Translations under genes and position numbers: made by a program
Shown: one piece after another, positions 45,211 to 54,659 of the stretch
How positions within the stretch are numbered: position 1 is the stretch's first letter
How the letters are laid out: every line of letters begins with the position of its first letter
Assembly: GCA_050952065.1 (NCBI GenBank)
Contig: JBMNKF010000003.1
Span: 62,001 to 126,000 of the forward strand
From: JAXGZG01 sp050952065
GTDB lineage: Bacteria > Bacillota > Sulfobacillia > Fermentithermobacillales > Fermentithermobacillaceae
DNA length: 64,000 bases
Reading direction: 5' to 3'
The notes under the pieces: model-generated
Told to the model about the DNA's origin: nothing
The model's database searches: none
What the model saw: only the letters and a program-made list of their open reading frames with translations

Positions 45211-46773
45211 GTGCGTCGATTTCCTGTCAGATGGCTTGTTGTGGCTGTCGTGGTGCTTGGTATCGCGGGTTTGGGCTATTGGGGCGTAAAGGCTCTGTCT
45301 CAAGGTGACGGTTCTGGGAAGTTGGTCATGGCCACTAAACCCGTGACCAGAGGAGATATCGAAGTAGTAGTGCGTGGCTGGGGCATGCTGCAAGCTTCCG
45401 AAGAGCAGGATGTAATAACCGGCGCAAGGGGAGTAGTCAAGGAAGTCTCGTTCCAGGATGGCCAGCAAGTGTTCAAGGGTCAGGTACTGGCAACTATTGA
45501 CCCGGGCTCTCTGCAACTAGAGATCATGCAGAAAGAGATAAGACTTGACGCCAAGAGGTTGGAACTGGCCAAGGCGTTTGGGGTAATGCCGGAAGATGTA
45601 GCCAATGTCGATCCCCAGGCAGCTCTAACCCTTCGGAGTCCGACCCAGGGCCGTGTAACGGGTTTGACAGTTGGGGCCGGGTCCACGGCTTCAGGAGTCG
45701 TGTGCCGGGTCGTAGACGATCAGCGGTTGGTCATCAAGCTGCAATTGCCGAAGCCTCTCTTTGACCGAATCCAAGTTGGCACCAAGACTACATTTCGACC
45801 CGATCGGTTTGATGGAGAACAGCCGGGAATAGTCATCAAAGCGGATCCCAATCCAATCGCTGGGCAAGACACGTACTATTACGATACGTGGGTAGAGATG
45901 TCAAATCCCGGTCTTCTGAAGGTGGACGACACCGGCCTCCTCACGTTCCACAGTCCCCAGGGCGAGTTTCAGCAGAAGGCCACCATCGCCGCCTTTGGCT
46001 CCGATGAGACTGTGCTGGCTCCTTTTTCCGGCAGAGTCAAGCGGGTTCTGGTGAAAGACGGCATGATGGTCAGTGCGGGAGACCCAATACTTGAATACGA
46101 GCCCGGAGAGGCTCTACTTCAGGCAATGACCGGGCAGATTGAGTTTAAGCAGCTTCTGGTAGAACTGGAAGATCTTCGATCCCAGATGCAAAGCCTCACT
46201 GTTATATGCCCTATGGATGGCTACGCTTTCGGGCGTAATATAGTGCCGGGGCAGACCGTTGGCATGGGTCAACTCGTCACACGGGTTTCCAATTTTGACT
46301 CCATGAACCTCATGCTTCGCGTGGACGAGATCGATGTCCCAAAGGTGACTACCGGGCAGACTGCCAAGATTATCGTCTGGGGTCCTCAGGGTCAGCAAGA
46401 GTGCGAGGGCCAAGTGTCCGAAATCGGCGCCAAAGGCGATCCCAGAGATGGTATGGCCTCATTTAACATAGCCGTTTCCCTCATGAATCCCGGATTCCTG
46501 CGGCCTGGAATGGGCGCCGAAGCGCAGATTTTCGTCTCCAAGAAGTCCGATGTGATCTTGTGCCCTGTAGAAGCACTATACAAGGAAGACGACAAGTGGC
46601 TTGTGGACCTCAAGGACGAAAAGGGCGGCAGAGTCCCAGTTGAAGTCCAGGTTGGTGTCATGAACGATACCTTCGCCGAGATCATCGAAGGCGTGACCGA
46701 AGGTCAAGAGGTTGTAGTAGGCATGTCCAAGGAGCAGCCCGGCCAGGGTGGCGTGGTTAAGCCCATGTTCTAG
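45211..46773 (+). CDS. Membrane-fusion/periplasmic adaptor protein (HlyD/MacA type)
   Basis: 520 residues. An N-terminal membrane anchor (R-W-L-V-V-A-V-V-V-L-G-I-A-G-L) is followed by two biotinyl-lipoyl-like segments (VVKEVSFQDGQQVFKGQVL and GRVKRVLVKDGMMVSAGDPI) with a helical hairpin between them, then beta-barrel domains. In Gram-positives such adaptors pair with ABC exporters. The GTG at 45211 has GGGGGAGGA 7 bases upstream. It is 76 bases from the FtsX-type permease, but no ATPase gene is present. Cargo unknown. Confidence 0.85.
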   Translation: MRRFPVRWLVVAVVVLGIAGLGYWGVKALSQGDGSGKLVMATKPVTRGDIEVVVRGWGMLQASEEQDVITGARGVVKEVSFQDGQQVFKGQVLATIDPGSLQLEIMQKEIRLDAKRLELAKAFGVMPEDVANVDPQAALTLRSPTQGRVTGLTVGAGSTASGVVCRVVDDQRLVIKLQLPKPLFDRIQVGTKTTFRPDRFDGEQPGIVIKADPNPIAGQDTYYYDTWVEMSNPGLLKVDDTGLLTFHSPQGEFQQKATIAAFGSDETVLAPFSGRVKRVLVKDGMMVSAGDPILEYEPGEALLQAMTGQIEFKQLLVELEDLRSQMQSLTVICPMDGYAFGRNIVPGQTVGMGQLVTRVSNFDSMNLMLRVDEIDVPKVTTGQTAKIIVWGPQGQQECEGQVSEIGAKGDPRDGMASFNIAVSLMNPGFLRPGMGAEAQIFVSKKSDVILCPVEALYKEDDKWLVDLKDEKGGRVPVEVQVGVMNDTFAEIIEGVTEGQEVVVGMSKEQPGQGGVVKPMF

Positions 46774-46849
46774 ACAAGAGAGCATGAAAGCCGCCAAATT
46801 GGTGAAGTCGTGGCTATTCATGGACCGGTCCAAAAGGAGGGACTGAAAG

Positions 46850-48010
46850 GTGCGCTTCTTTGACCTACTGTCAATGTCTTTTCGCGGGGTAGCCAGCAAC
46901 AAAATGCGCTCCGCCTTGACCATGCTTGGAGTCATCATCGGCGTGGCTTCTGTTATCACCTTGGTATCCATCGGTGAGGGTGCGCGAAAAGAAGTCACGG
47001 CCAATCTTGAGAGCATGGGAACCAACATCCTCCAGCTTTATATGTGGCGGTGGGATGCTCGAATGACGGTCGATCAATTAGAAGACTTGAAGGCCAGAGT
47101 TCCCGACATGGAGATGATCATGCCCGTGGTTCAAGCGGGAGGGCAGGTCACCTACGAGGGAAAAGAACGGTGGACGAGTGTACTGGGCGTGACCGGGGTT
47201 TTTCCCAAACTACGGGAACACGACCTGTACTTGGGCAGGTTCTTCACGGCTGGCGAAGAGGAAGTCAACCGTCCCGTAGCGGTTATCGGATGGCAAGTGA
47301 TGCAAGATTTGTTCGCCGGGCGCAACCCCATCGGGAAGATGCTGAGTATTGACCAAAGACCCCACGAGATAGTGGGTGTTCTTGAGGAAAAGGGCCAGTA
47401 CCTGGGGGAAGGCGTTGACCATCAGATTTTCGTGCCGATTGGGGTGGCCCAAAGGCAACGGGGAACCAATAAGATCGATCAGGTATACATGAAGGCGAGA
47501 AGCCATGACACTGTACCCATCGTGCAAGTTACAGTTGAAAGGATTATGGAGTCCCGCTGGGGGCCGGACTGGGGTCAAGTGTGGACGCAGCAGTCCATGC
47601 TGGATGAAGTACAGAAATCCACCAGGACCATGACCTTGATGCTGGGAGCCATTGCAGGAGTCGCCCTTTTAGTGGGCGGAATTGGTGTCATGAACATAAT
47701 GTTGGTGGCTGTAGCCGAACGGACGAGGGAGATCGGTTTGCGCATGGCGGTTGGTGCCAAGCGGTATATGGTTCTAGTTCAGTTCCTCGCGGAATCGGCC
47801 TTGATGTGCTCTTTTGGGGGACTCCTAGGGGTCGGTACGGGTATCGCTGCGGCAAAAGTGGTGGCTCGAATGGGACCCATGACTTATGTCACCCCCACCT
47901 CGGTCATCATTGCCTTCGGGTTCTCCATTCTGGTTGGTTTCCTTTTTGGGGTGTACCCGGCGTTTAGAGCCTCAAGGCTCTTGCCCGCAGAGGCCTTGAG
48001 GAGCGATTAG
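46850..48010 (+). CDS. MacB/FtsX-type ABC transporter permease
   Basis: 386 residues: N-terminal membrane helix (L-T-M-L-G-V-I-I-G-V-A-S-V-I-T-L-V-S), an extracytoplasmic MacB-type domain of about 220 residues, and three C-terminal helices. The conserved GGIGVMNIMLVAVAERTREI and R-M-A-V-G-A-K-R are typical of FtsX-like permeases. GTG 46850 follows AAAGGAGGGACTG. MacB proteins often carry a fused ATPase; here it is absent and must come from elsewhere. A terminator follows the gene. Confidence 0.9.
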   Translation: MRFFDLLSMSFRGVASNKMRSALTMLGVIIGVASVITLVSIGEGARKEVTANLESMGTNILQLYMWRWDARMTVDQLEDLKARVPDMEMIMPVVQAGGQVTYEGKERWTSVLGVTGVFPKLREHDLYLGRFFTAGEEEVNRPVAVIGWQVMQDLFAGRNPIGKMLSIDQRPHEIVGVLEEKGQYLGEGVDHQIFVPIGVAQRQRGTNKIDQVYMKARSHDTVPIVQVTVERIMESRWGPDWGQVWTQQSMLDEVQKSTRTMTLMLGAIAGVALLVGGIGVMNIMLVAVAERTREIGLRMAVGAKRYMVLVQFLAESALMCSFGGLLGVGTGIAAAKVVARMGPMTYVTPTSVIIAFGFSILVGFLFGVYPAFRASRLLPAEALRSD

Positions 48011-48071
48011 CAGGCACTCTGCCGAAGACACGGGGTGGCGCATTTTATCTCTCCCATCTGGTAGGATTTGT

Positions 48072-48118
48072 AAGCGGTGTCGGCGAAGTCTTTCGTGTGA
48101 CACCGCTTTTTCGTTTTG
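48072..48118 (+). terminator. Intrinsic terminator after the ABC permease
   Basis: AAGCGGTGTC and GACACCGCTT form a 10-bp perfect stem, followed by TTTCGTTTTG. It overlaps the first possible start codon of comEC. Confidence 0.85.
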
Positions 48119-50754
48119 TTCTCCGCGCGGCTCGTTGGGCTTCTGCCTTTGCCGGTGATGGCAGCAGGCTACCGCGAAGCGACAGCATTGGCAACGATAC
48201 AGGAATTGTTGGGTCTGCCTGCTCACCCCTCCGACACGTTAGACACTACAGGCCCCTTCTCTGGCCATCGGTGGCAGCCCTAGTCGGGGCCAGCCTTCCA
48301 CATCGGTTGTCAGCCACGCCATGTATCTTAGACCATGTCTCTCACCATAGACTACAATGGATTGTTGGATTCCTGTTGCTTTGCGCCGGGTTAGCGTTCT
48401 TGTTTAGAGCGTTGTCCAAAGCATCGAGTTTCCCGGGCAAGGTACGGCCAACGGTTGCCCTGGTCCTGACTCTTGGAGCGTTTGCGCTGGGGTTTGGCCG
48501 GGGGCTCCATTGGTGCAGAGACATGCATACCGTTTCCGGGCTGGCTTCCGACGGGCGTCCCCTATCGGTGATGGCGCTTGCTTTGGATTCCCCTAAGGTC
48601 ATGGGCGCAGGCAGTAGTCTTCTTGTATTGGTGCTCGATGCTCGTGTAGCTGGAGGAACGCGCGACATGGCCGGTGAGACTTCCGGCCCTATCGCCCCGG
48701 ATTCACCTGTTGTATGCTTTGCCGGACACAGAGTGATCGTGAGGACAAGGGTGGCGCCAGATTCCCTCAGGGTGCGGGCAGGAGATGTTGTGTCCGTAAC
48801 GGGACGCCTCACCGTCCCTGAGCCCGCAATGAATCCCGGACAATTCGATTACCGACGATATCTTCTATCAAAGAGGATTCTGTCGCTTCTTGATGGGCAC
48901 CCCTCGCCTTTGTCCTTGACTGAGCAAGCGCACCGGTCTTGGTCGTGGTTCTTGATCCTACGACAGGGAGCAATCAGAGCGAGAGTCCAGTTGGGCGGGT
49001 CGGTGCGGAACCTGCTGAATACCTCACTTCCTCCGGAAGATGCTGCGGTGATACAGGCCATGTTGTTGGCAGACGACGGCGAACTCGATGAAAAGACCCA
49101 AGATGACTTCGAGCGTTCGGGTTTGCGGAGGTTCTTGAGTCTAACCGGGTTCCACGTGGATGCCGTCTCTTGGGCCACCTTTTCCCTTGTGCAAAGGGCA
49201 ACCAAAAAGTACAAGATGTCCAGGCTCTTAGCCATGGCTTCCGCCGCAACTATGGTCTGGCTGTCCGGCCAGACGGCGGGTGCCATACGGGCGTCGGTGT
49301 CGGTTGCCATGCGGTTTGGAGCGCCTATGGTGCGTAGGAAGTACGACCCATTGGCGGCACTATCGGTTGGGACACTCCTGGTTGCATGGGCAATTCCCTG
49401 TCCCATAGGAGACGTGGGAGTCAACCTGAGTCTTGCAGGTGCACTGGGAGCTTGGTTTGGACGCCGGTATTGGCGTTCTGGCATCCTGGGCATGGTGGCC
49501 ATGCTCGTGCCTTTGATGACCCGGCATTTCCGGGAAGTATCAGCAGCGGGCCTTGTGGCGGGAGGATTGTGGGCGTCCGTGGTATCTTCCGTGGCAATCC
49601 TGGTCTTGTTCATCTTAGCGTTGCCTTGGGGCATGACGGTCTTGGGGTGGATTCCCTACCTGATATCCAGAGGTGTTGTGGCCTTGGTCTCGCTGGTTTC
49701 CAGAATTCCGTTGGCTTCTGTATCGTTTCCCGCTCTATCGTGGGGGGAGATAGTCTCGTGGTACGGACTCCTGGCACTTTGGGCTTGGCATCTTGAGGCA
49801 TGCCGGGAGTGGAAAGGTGGGAGGGGTCAACCTAATGCGACGTTGGCTTCAATAGTGGGTAACCGAGGCCAAATTCGCAAGATCCTCGTTCTAGTGGCCG
49901 CGTTCAGTCTCTCAGTCTGTGCCTGGTTCCGCGCCTACCCTCAGTGGCCCAAAGTAGTATTTCTCAGCGTCGGACAAGGGGATTCGGCCGTGATCCGCTA
50001 CAAAGACGTCTGCATATTGGTGGATACCGGTACCGAGACCCAATTCCAACGATTTGTTCTTCCGTACCTCCGGTTCAGCGGAGTGAAAAGGATCGATCTG
50101 TGTGTCTTGTCTCACCTTCACAGCGATCATGCGGGTGGGACTCGGGCACTGTGCGCAGAATTTGATGTGGGAACGTTGGTAACAATGCCCGGCACGGCCC
50201 GAGAGCTTCAAGAGAGTCTTGGGCGAAGAGATATTCCCACAGTAGAACCACGAGGTTCGGGAACTCTCTTTGCCATGGGAAGTCTTAGATTAGTGGCAGA
50301 ACCTTTGGGTTCAGTTGGGACAAGCCCTTCAGCCGGTGGCAATGAAGCGTGCTTGGCTCTATTCTTGCGGGCCGGTGAGGCTATTGTGGAGTTCTGGGCA
50401 GACTTGCCCGCCCCTTTGATCTCCGAATATCTTGAGCGCACCTCGTTTGGAGAGGCTAGGACTGGGGCCCAAAGGATAGTCAAGGTGCCCCACCACGGGA
50501 GCGTGGACGGTCTCGTACCGGACTTGTATTCCGGCGGGCCCGAGTGTGTGGCTGTCATCTCGGTGGGGTCGAATTCGTACGGGCACCCATCACCGGATGT
50601 TGTGGAGTGCCTGGAATCAGGAGGGTCAATAGTCTTTCGAACTGACCGAGACGGGGCGGTAGAGGCCACAGCGATTGGTGGGCAATTTCGAGTATTCTCG
50701 TATGTCGGCGGTAGGAAACTTGGAAGATTGGGTCGAATTTTCAGGTTGGAGTGA
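48097..50754 (+). CDS. comEC: DNA internalisation channel protein ComEC/Rec2
   Basis: The transmembrane channel for single-stranded DNA during natural transformation. 885 residues at most: N-terminal hydrophobic helices with a DUF4131-like soluble domain (about 160-270), the ComEC core (SGLRRFLSLTGFHV and a series of helices), then a metallo-beta-lactamase-like domain from about residue 620. That domain has F-L-S-V-G-Q-G-D-S-A-V-I, V-D-T-G-T and L-S-H-L-H-S-D-H-A-G-G. The start is uncertain: GTG 48097 lies inside the preceding terminator stem with no SD, and the roughly 50 residues before Y-R-P-L-L-W-P-S do not look like ComEC. Initiation is probably internal or at a non-standard codon. No comEA is visible. 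Confidence 0.88.
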   Translation: MTPLFRFVLRAARWASAFAGDGSRLPRSDSIGNDTGIVGSACSPLRHVRHYRPLLWPSVAALVGASLPHRLSATPCILDHVSHHRLQWIVGFLLLCAGLAFLFRALSKASSFPGKVRPTVALVLTLGAFALGFGRGLHWCRDMHTVSGLASDGRPLSVMALALDSPKVMGAGSSLLVLVLDARVAGGTRDMAGETSGPIAPDSPVVCFAGHRVIVRTRVAPDSLRVRAGDVVSVTGRLTVPEPAMNPGQFDYRRYLLSKRILSLLDGHPSPLSLTEQAHRSWSWFLILRQGAIRARVQLGGSVRNLLNTSLPPEDAAVIQAMLLADDGELDEKTQDDFERSGLRRFLSLTGFHVDAVSWATFSLVQRATKKYKMSRLLAMASAATMVWLSGQTAGAIRASVSVAMRFGAPMVRRKYDPLAALSVGTLLVAWAIPCPIGDVGVNLSLAGALGAWFGRRYWRSGILGMVAMLVPLMTRHFREVSAAGLVAGGLWASVVSSVAILVLFILALPWGMTVLGWIPYLISRGVVALVSLVSRIPLASVSFPALSWGEIVSWYGLLALWAWHLEACREWKGGRGQPNATLASIVGNRGQIRKILVLVAAFSLSVCAWFRAYPQWPKVVFLSVGQGDSAVIRYKDVCILVDTGTETQFQRFVLPYLRFSGVKRIDLCVLSHLHSDHAGGTRALCAEFDVGTLVTMPGTARELQESLGRRDIPTVEPRGSGTLFAMGSLRLVAEPLGSVGTSPSAGGNEACLALFLRAGEAIVEFWADLPAPLISEYLERTSFGEARTGAQRIVKVPHHGSVDGLVPDLYSGGPECVAVISVGSNSYGHPSPDVVECLESGGSIVFRTDRDGAVEATAIGGQFRVFSYVGGRKLGRLGRIFRLE

Positions 50755-50759
50755 GACTA

Positions 50760-52010
50760 ATGAGAGTCAGAGTGATCCAACGAAGGCGCCGCGGCAGGCG
50801 TCCTGTACTGGTACTGGCAGGGGCTCTGATCTTCTTTTTCATCATTGCCGGAGTATTGATGCGCCAGGAGGTTATTGGTGAGAACGTTTGGGTGCTCGGA
50901 GTGCCTTTGGGGGGTCTTTCCCCGACCGAGGCCGTAAAGGCCGTGCTGGACAGGGCGAAGGAGATCCAAGACGGTCCTCTGGAGTTTGTGGCGGGCGATA
51001 GGGTATGTCAGGTGACTTCCCATGAGTTGAAGATTCTTCTGGATGAATCCTCTCTGAGAGATAGCGTCGAGCAGCATGTCGTGTCTAGACCGCGGATCCT
51101 TCCGGTGTCGGCTCTAAGAAAAGGGCCTCAGAAGGTGTTGGCGGCTCCTGCCCAATATGTGTCCTCCGACTTTGACGGAGTTTTGGCCAAAGTGGCCGAA
51201 AACCTTTCAGTATCTCCTATGGCGGCCCGATACGGATTCGACGGCAAAGAACTCCAAGTACTGCCCCCGATGCAAGGACAGACTGTGACTCCCCAAGATG
51301 TGCGTGACGCTTTGGATCTACTTACTGGCACGCGGCTGGATGTGAAAGCTCGGCCGGCGGAGGCTCCCGATTCACGTGAATTGCCACGACTGACTTTATT
51401 GTCTGAGTTCTCGACCCAGTATGACGTTACCGAAACAGATAGGAATGTCAACTTGGCATTGGCCGCCGAGGCCGTGCATGGGCAGGTGCTTTGGCCCGGT
51501 GAGGTGTACAGCTTCAACAAAACAGCAGGCGAGAGAACTGAAGCTAAGGGCTACAGGTATGCCAATGTTGTGGTGGGCGATCACCTGGAACCGGGTCTCG
51601 CGGGAGGCATCTGTCAGGTCACTACAACTTTGTTCAATGCCGCTGCCCAAGCTGGGTTAGATTTCCAGGAAATCCACGCACACGGAATCCCGGTTGACTA
51701 CGTGGAGCCGGGACTTGACGCAGCGGTCGCTTGGGCATACCTCGATCTCAAGATTAGGAACGGAAAGGATTGTCCCGTTGTATTTGGCGCTTGGGTAGAA
51801 GAAGGCCTAGTTGCGGTCCGCGTCTATGGGGAAGAAGATGGATACACATACCAACTGGAGCCGGCTATCCTTAAGGAGTTCCCTGAAGAGGGGAAGAATC
51901 CAGGGCTTCTTGTTGAAACATGCAGGGTGAAGAGGCGAGACGGTCAAGCGATCGAAAAAGTGCTGGTGGTTCGGTCCCTGTACTTGGCATCTTTCCCCCA
52001 TCCGAAATAG
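50760..52010 (+). CDS. VanW family protein with peptidoglycan-binding-like domain
   Basis: About 416 residues. A basic N-terminus (R-V-I-Q-R-R-R-R-G-R-R) and a membrane anchor (V-L-V-L-A-G-A-L-I-F-F-F-I-I) precede a putative peptidoglycan-binding domain and the VanW domain. The VanW domain has G-E-V-Y-S-F-N-K-T-A-G near residue 240 and GLAGGICQVTTTLFNAA. VanW proteins are cell-envelope associated, with unknown chemistry. ATG 50760 with GGAGTGAG upstream is preferred over GTG 50751. The gene sits between comEC and holA. Confidence 0.88.
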   Translation: MRVRVIQRRRRGRRPVLVLAGALIFFFIIAGVLMRQEVIGENVWVLGVPLGGLSPTEAVKAVLDRAKEIQDGPLEFVAGDRVCQVTSHELKILLDESSLRDSVEQHVVSRPRILPVSALRKGPQKVLAAPAQYVSSDFDGVLAKVAENLSVSPMAARYGFDGKELQVLPPMQGQTVTPQDVRDALDLLTGTRLDVKARPAEAPDSRELPRLTLLSEFSTQYDVTETDRNVNLALAAEAVHGQVLWPGEVYSFNKTAGERTEAKGYRYANVVVGDHLEPGLAGGICQVTTTLFNAAAQAGLDFQEIHAHGIPVDYVEPGLDAAVAWAYLDLKIRNGKDCPVVFGAWVEEGLVAVRVYGEEDGYTYQLEPAILKEFPEEGKNPGLLVETCRVKRRDGQAIEKVLVVRSLYLASFPHPK

Positions 52011-52082
52011 CGATACCATGGGGTAGGTAGAAAGAGCGCAATATGGGAATGCGGTGGTCAAACGTGATAGAGGAGTGTTTCG

Positions 52083-53114
52083 GTGACCGAAAGGGTTAGT
52101 GCTTACCTGGTGAAATTCGGGAGGCAGGCTGTTTCAACCTGCCCCGGTTATCTTGTGTTTGGAGAGGAAGTCTACTGGCATCAGAGGCTCATAGAAGCCG
52201 TGTCATCGTCTTTTGGCGGAGACAAAGAGATTTTGGCCGGAGACGAGACCACTTGGGATGAGATCAGAGATGTGTTGGCTCAGCCGTCGTTTTTCGGACC
52301 CAAGCTCTGGGTGATTCCGGACGCATCCTCGCTCTTTGCTGTGGGAGGAAAGAAGGTTTCGCCCCCTGAGTACATGAGTCCGGGAAACGCCCTGGTCCTT
52401 TCGTGTGTTTCTAAGGATAACCCTGCCTCTAAGGACTTCTTGGAACGGTGGCAGAGTATGGGGTGTATTGTTCTTGAGGCTCCCGAGCCAAGTTTCGCGG
52501 AGACTTCTCACTGGATTACAGACGAACTGAAGAAGTCGGGGCTCAGGATCACGGGCGATGCTATGGACAGCCTGATACTGACTGTGGGCAGGAGCCTTGT
52601 CCGTCTTGAGAAAGAGATAGAGAAGATTCGCCTCTACATGAAGTCTGAAGATCCCAAGAAGGATACTTCCAGAGGGGGAGCAGGGGTTACTTCCATGGTG
52701 ACATCTGCCGTTGTAGAGGCGTGCGTCTCAGAGGACCCCGAGAAGAATGCGTTTGCCTTTGTTGACGCAGTGGCCACTAAGAATCCTTCCTTGGCTCTGT
52801 CCGAGTTCTGGGACCTAAAGTCCAGAGCAACTAATCCCATCCTACTGTTGTCCATGCTCTCTTCCCATTTTGGGCTCATGTGGCGCGCCAAAGAGGCTTC
52901 AGAGAAAGGAGTGCCCCAGAGTTCCCTGGGCAAGATGCTAGGCGTTCACCCGTATCCCGCTAGGAAAGCTCTACAGCAATCAGGGCGGTGGACATATGAG
53001 CAGCTGGAGGCCGCCATCCGCCTCTTGTGCGAAGTTGATGAGTCTGTGAAGACCGGGCAAATGGACCCCGATAGCGGCATGGAATACCTGCTGGTGGCCC
53101 TAGCAGGACTATAG
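52083..53114 (+). CDS. holA: DNA polymerase III delta subunit
   Basis: The 343-residue clamp-loader wrench subunit. The N-terminal C-P-G-Y-L-V-F-G-E-E-V-Y replaces the usual L-x-G-E-E segment. The C-terminal collar domain has M-L-G-V-H-P-Y-P-A-R-K-A, the classical HolA motif (G-x-x-P-F-x-x-x-K). GTG 52083 follows AGAGGAG. The comEC..holA, rpsT arrangement matches Bacillus. Confidence 0.93.
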   Translation: MTERVSAYLVKFGRQAVSTCPGYLVFGEEVYWHQRLIEAVSSSFGGDKEILAGDETTWDEIRDVLAQPSFFGPKLWVIPDASSLFAVGGKKVSPPEYMSPGNALVLSCVSKDNPASKDFLERWQSMGCIVLEAPEPSFAETSHWITDELKKSGLRITGDAMDSLILTVGRSLVRLEKEIEKIRLYMKSEDPKKDTSRGGAGVTSMVTSAVVEACVSEDPEKNAFAFVDAVATKNPSLALSEFWDLKSRATNPILLLSMLSSHFGLMWRAKEASEKGVPQSSLGKMLGVHPYPARKALQQSGRWTYEQLEAAIRLLCEVDESVKTGQMDPDSGMEYLLVALAGL

Positions 53115-53143
53115 ACCCCTATGTTGTTAGACATCCCAGAAGG

Positions 53144-53177
53144 CAAATGACCTGCGGAAATGCAGGCCATTCATTTG
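53144..53177. terminator. Hairpin between convergent holA and rpsT
   Basis: CAAATGACCTGC and GCAGGCCATTCATTTG arms form an imperfect stem (4-base bulge) around GGAAAT. It could act in both directions. Confidence 0.45.
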
Positions 53178-53246
53178 ATCGGTTCCACTGATGCGGGAGG
53201 CCTTCAGATGTTCCTCGGGCAACCTCGCAATGGACCCAGGTGAGCA

Positions 53247-53498
53247 CTAGAGCAGCGCTGCCAACCTCGACTTGTACCTGGCGCCCGTGTTGGGTTTCAG
53301 AACGCCCTTGTTTACTGCGCGGTCGATGACAGACTGAGCAGCCCGGTAAGCATCTCCTATGGCGGCTTCATCTTGGGTGGCCACGGCTTCTCTGTACTTC
53401 CTGATGTAGGTTCTTACGGACGAGCGGATCGCTGTGTTGCGCGCTCGGCGGATCTGCGACCTCCGCACGTCTTTCTCGCTAGACTTTACGTTTGCCAA
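53247..53498 (-). CDS. rpsT: 30S ribosomal protein S20
   Basis: An 83-residue basic helical protein binding 16S rRNA. It starts A-N-V-K-S-S-E-K-D-V-R-R-S after a TTG at 53498 (GGAGGTG upstream), then R-R-A-R-N-T-A-I-R-S-S-V-R-T, and ends G-A-R-Y-K-S-R-L. A longer open frame upstream is rejected because S20 begins here. S20 genes often start with UUG, which is linked to autoregulation in E. coli. Confidence 0.96.
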   Translation of the reverse strand: MANVKSSEKDVRRSQIRRARNTAIRSSVRTYIRKYREAVATQDEAAIGDAYRAAQSVIDRAVNKGVLKPNTGARYKSRLAALL

Positions 53499-53628
53499 TA
53501 CGGCACCTCCACCAAGACAACTGGTACCCATGGATTTTAACACCAAGATAGAAGCCGTGCAACAACCCCAACTCCAACCAGGCGCACCCGACCGTTAGGC
53601 TAAGGAGCGCGTTGAGTCCGCCATCAGA

Positions 53629-54480
53629 TCACTCAGTGAGATTCTGGGTTTCCTGTATGAAAGTGTCCACAGAGTTCATGAACGATGCCATGGCGGTGGC
53701 TGACTTGACTCCATCGCCACCTACGCTTTCGTTGGCGGCCCTCACCGCATCTTCCAGAGCCGCGATTATCGCCACTGCGCTGTCGTAGGACTTCTTCAGG
53801 TTCGTGTCGGGCTCAAACGCGCTAAGAGTGGTCTTGACCGTGGCAAGGTCGGTGGCCATGGTGCTGAGAGTCACCTGACTGCCTTGGCCGGTGGTCTTGG
53901 AGTCCCAGAACGAGAGAAGTGACAGAATCGCCATGTCAGCCTTGTCGTAGGCATCCTGGATGGCCTCAACCTGAGTTTTCGGCCCTGTTATGCTGAAAGA
54001 CTTTGTTTCCACATCAAGCGAGCCAACATAGAGTTTGTCGTCCTTGCCGATCACAGAACCTGTCAACTTAGGCTCAGTGTCGGTCGCCATTCTGGTAGCA
54101 GCGTCTTTGGACCCTGCCAGTCCGCAGTAAACCTTGTACAGGGGATCCGGGCTCATTACTGCGGCTCCGACACCTTTGTCAAGTGCCGCATTGGCGGTCC
54201 TTTCGGCGTTGTCTCTGGTTGAATAGGCCCCGATCTGAACCTTATACAGGGTCAATGGGCTTAGTTGGATGCTAGCAGTGATGGGGGTAGTTGTGCCGTT
54301 GCCAACGCCACCATCCGGCGGGGTGATCACAGGGTGACCGTTTTCTGGAGTCCTCTGCAATAGTGACGCCAGAAAGTACCTGCCGATTAGATATCCTGAG
54401 CCTACGAAGGCCAAGGCGATCAGAACAAACATCAATTTGCTCGAAAGCGCGCGGGCTTGGCCCAGACGGGTTCTCCGCAT
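53629..54480 (-). CDS. SPOR-domain membrane protein, SpoIIB-like by position
   Basis: 283 residues from ATG 54480, which has GGGAGGTG about 9 bases upstream. A basic N-terminus, one membrane helix (L-M-F-V-L-I-A-L-A-F-V-G-S-G-Y), a Gly/Thr/Pro linker, then a SPOR domain (LYKVQIGAYSTRDNAERTAN, with G-V-G-A-A-V and L-Y-K-V-Y-C-G) and a helical C-terminal region. SPOR domains bind denuded septal peptidoglycan. In Bacillus the gene downstream of valS-folC is spoIIB, also an anchored SPOR protein, so a septal or engulfment role is a reasonable inference. Confidence 0.8.
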   Translation of the reverse strand: MRRTRLGQARALSSKLMFVLIALAFVGSGYLIGRYFLASLLQRTPENGHPVITPPDGGVGNGTTTPITASIQLSPLTLYKVQIGAYSTRDNAERTANAALDKGVGAAVMSPDPLYKVYCGLAGSKDAATRMATDTEPKLTGSVIGKDDKLYVGSLDVETKSFSITGPKTQVEAIQDAYDKADMAILSLLSFWDSKTTGQGSQVTLSTMATDLATVKTTLSAFEPDTNLKKSYDSAVAIIAALEDAVRAANESVGGDGVKSATAMASFMNSVDTFIQETQNLTE

Positions 54481-54659
54481 CGAATTCGCACCTCCCAAAT
54501 GCTCGATGGACCCTCTTTTTCGAACCCTTTTCTTCGTCCGCTCCATCTAGTCTTGTCTCTCGTAGAAGGATATTCCTGCCGTCGTCCACTAATGCCAAGC
54601 CTGTTGCAGATGTAAGGCTTCAGTCGGTGTATGCGCCGTCAAGACACGGTCCAGTGAGT

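Noticed and set aside
45154..45289. Small gene starting ATG 45154 in front of the adaptor protein
   Set aside because: GGAGG is only 3 bases from that ATG and the frame runs across the adaptor start in another phase. GTG 45211 has a better spaced SD and leads into the conserved protein. A frame error joining the two cannot be fully excluded.
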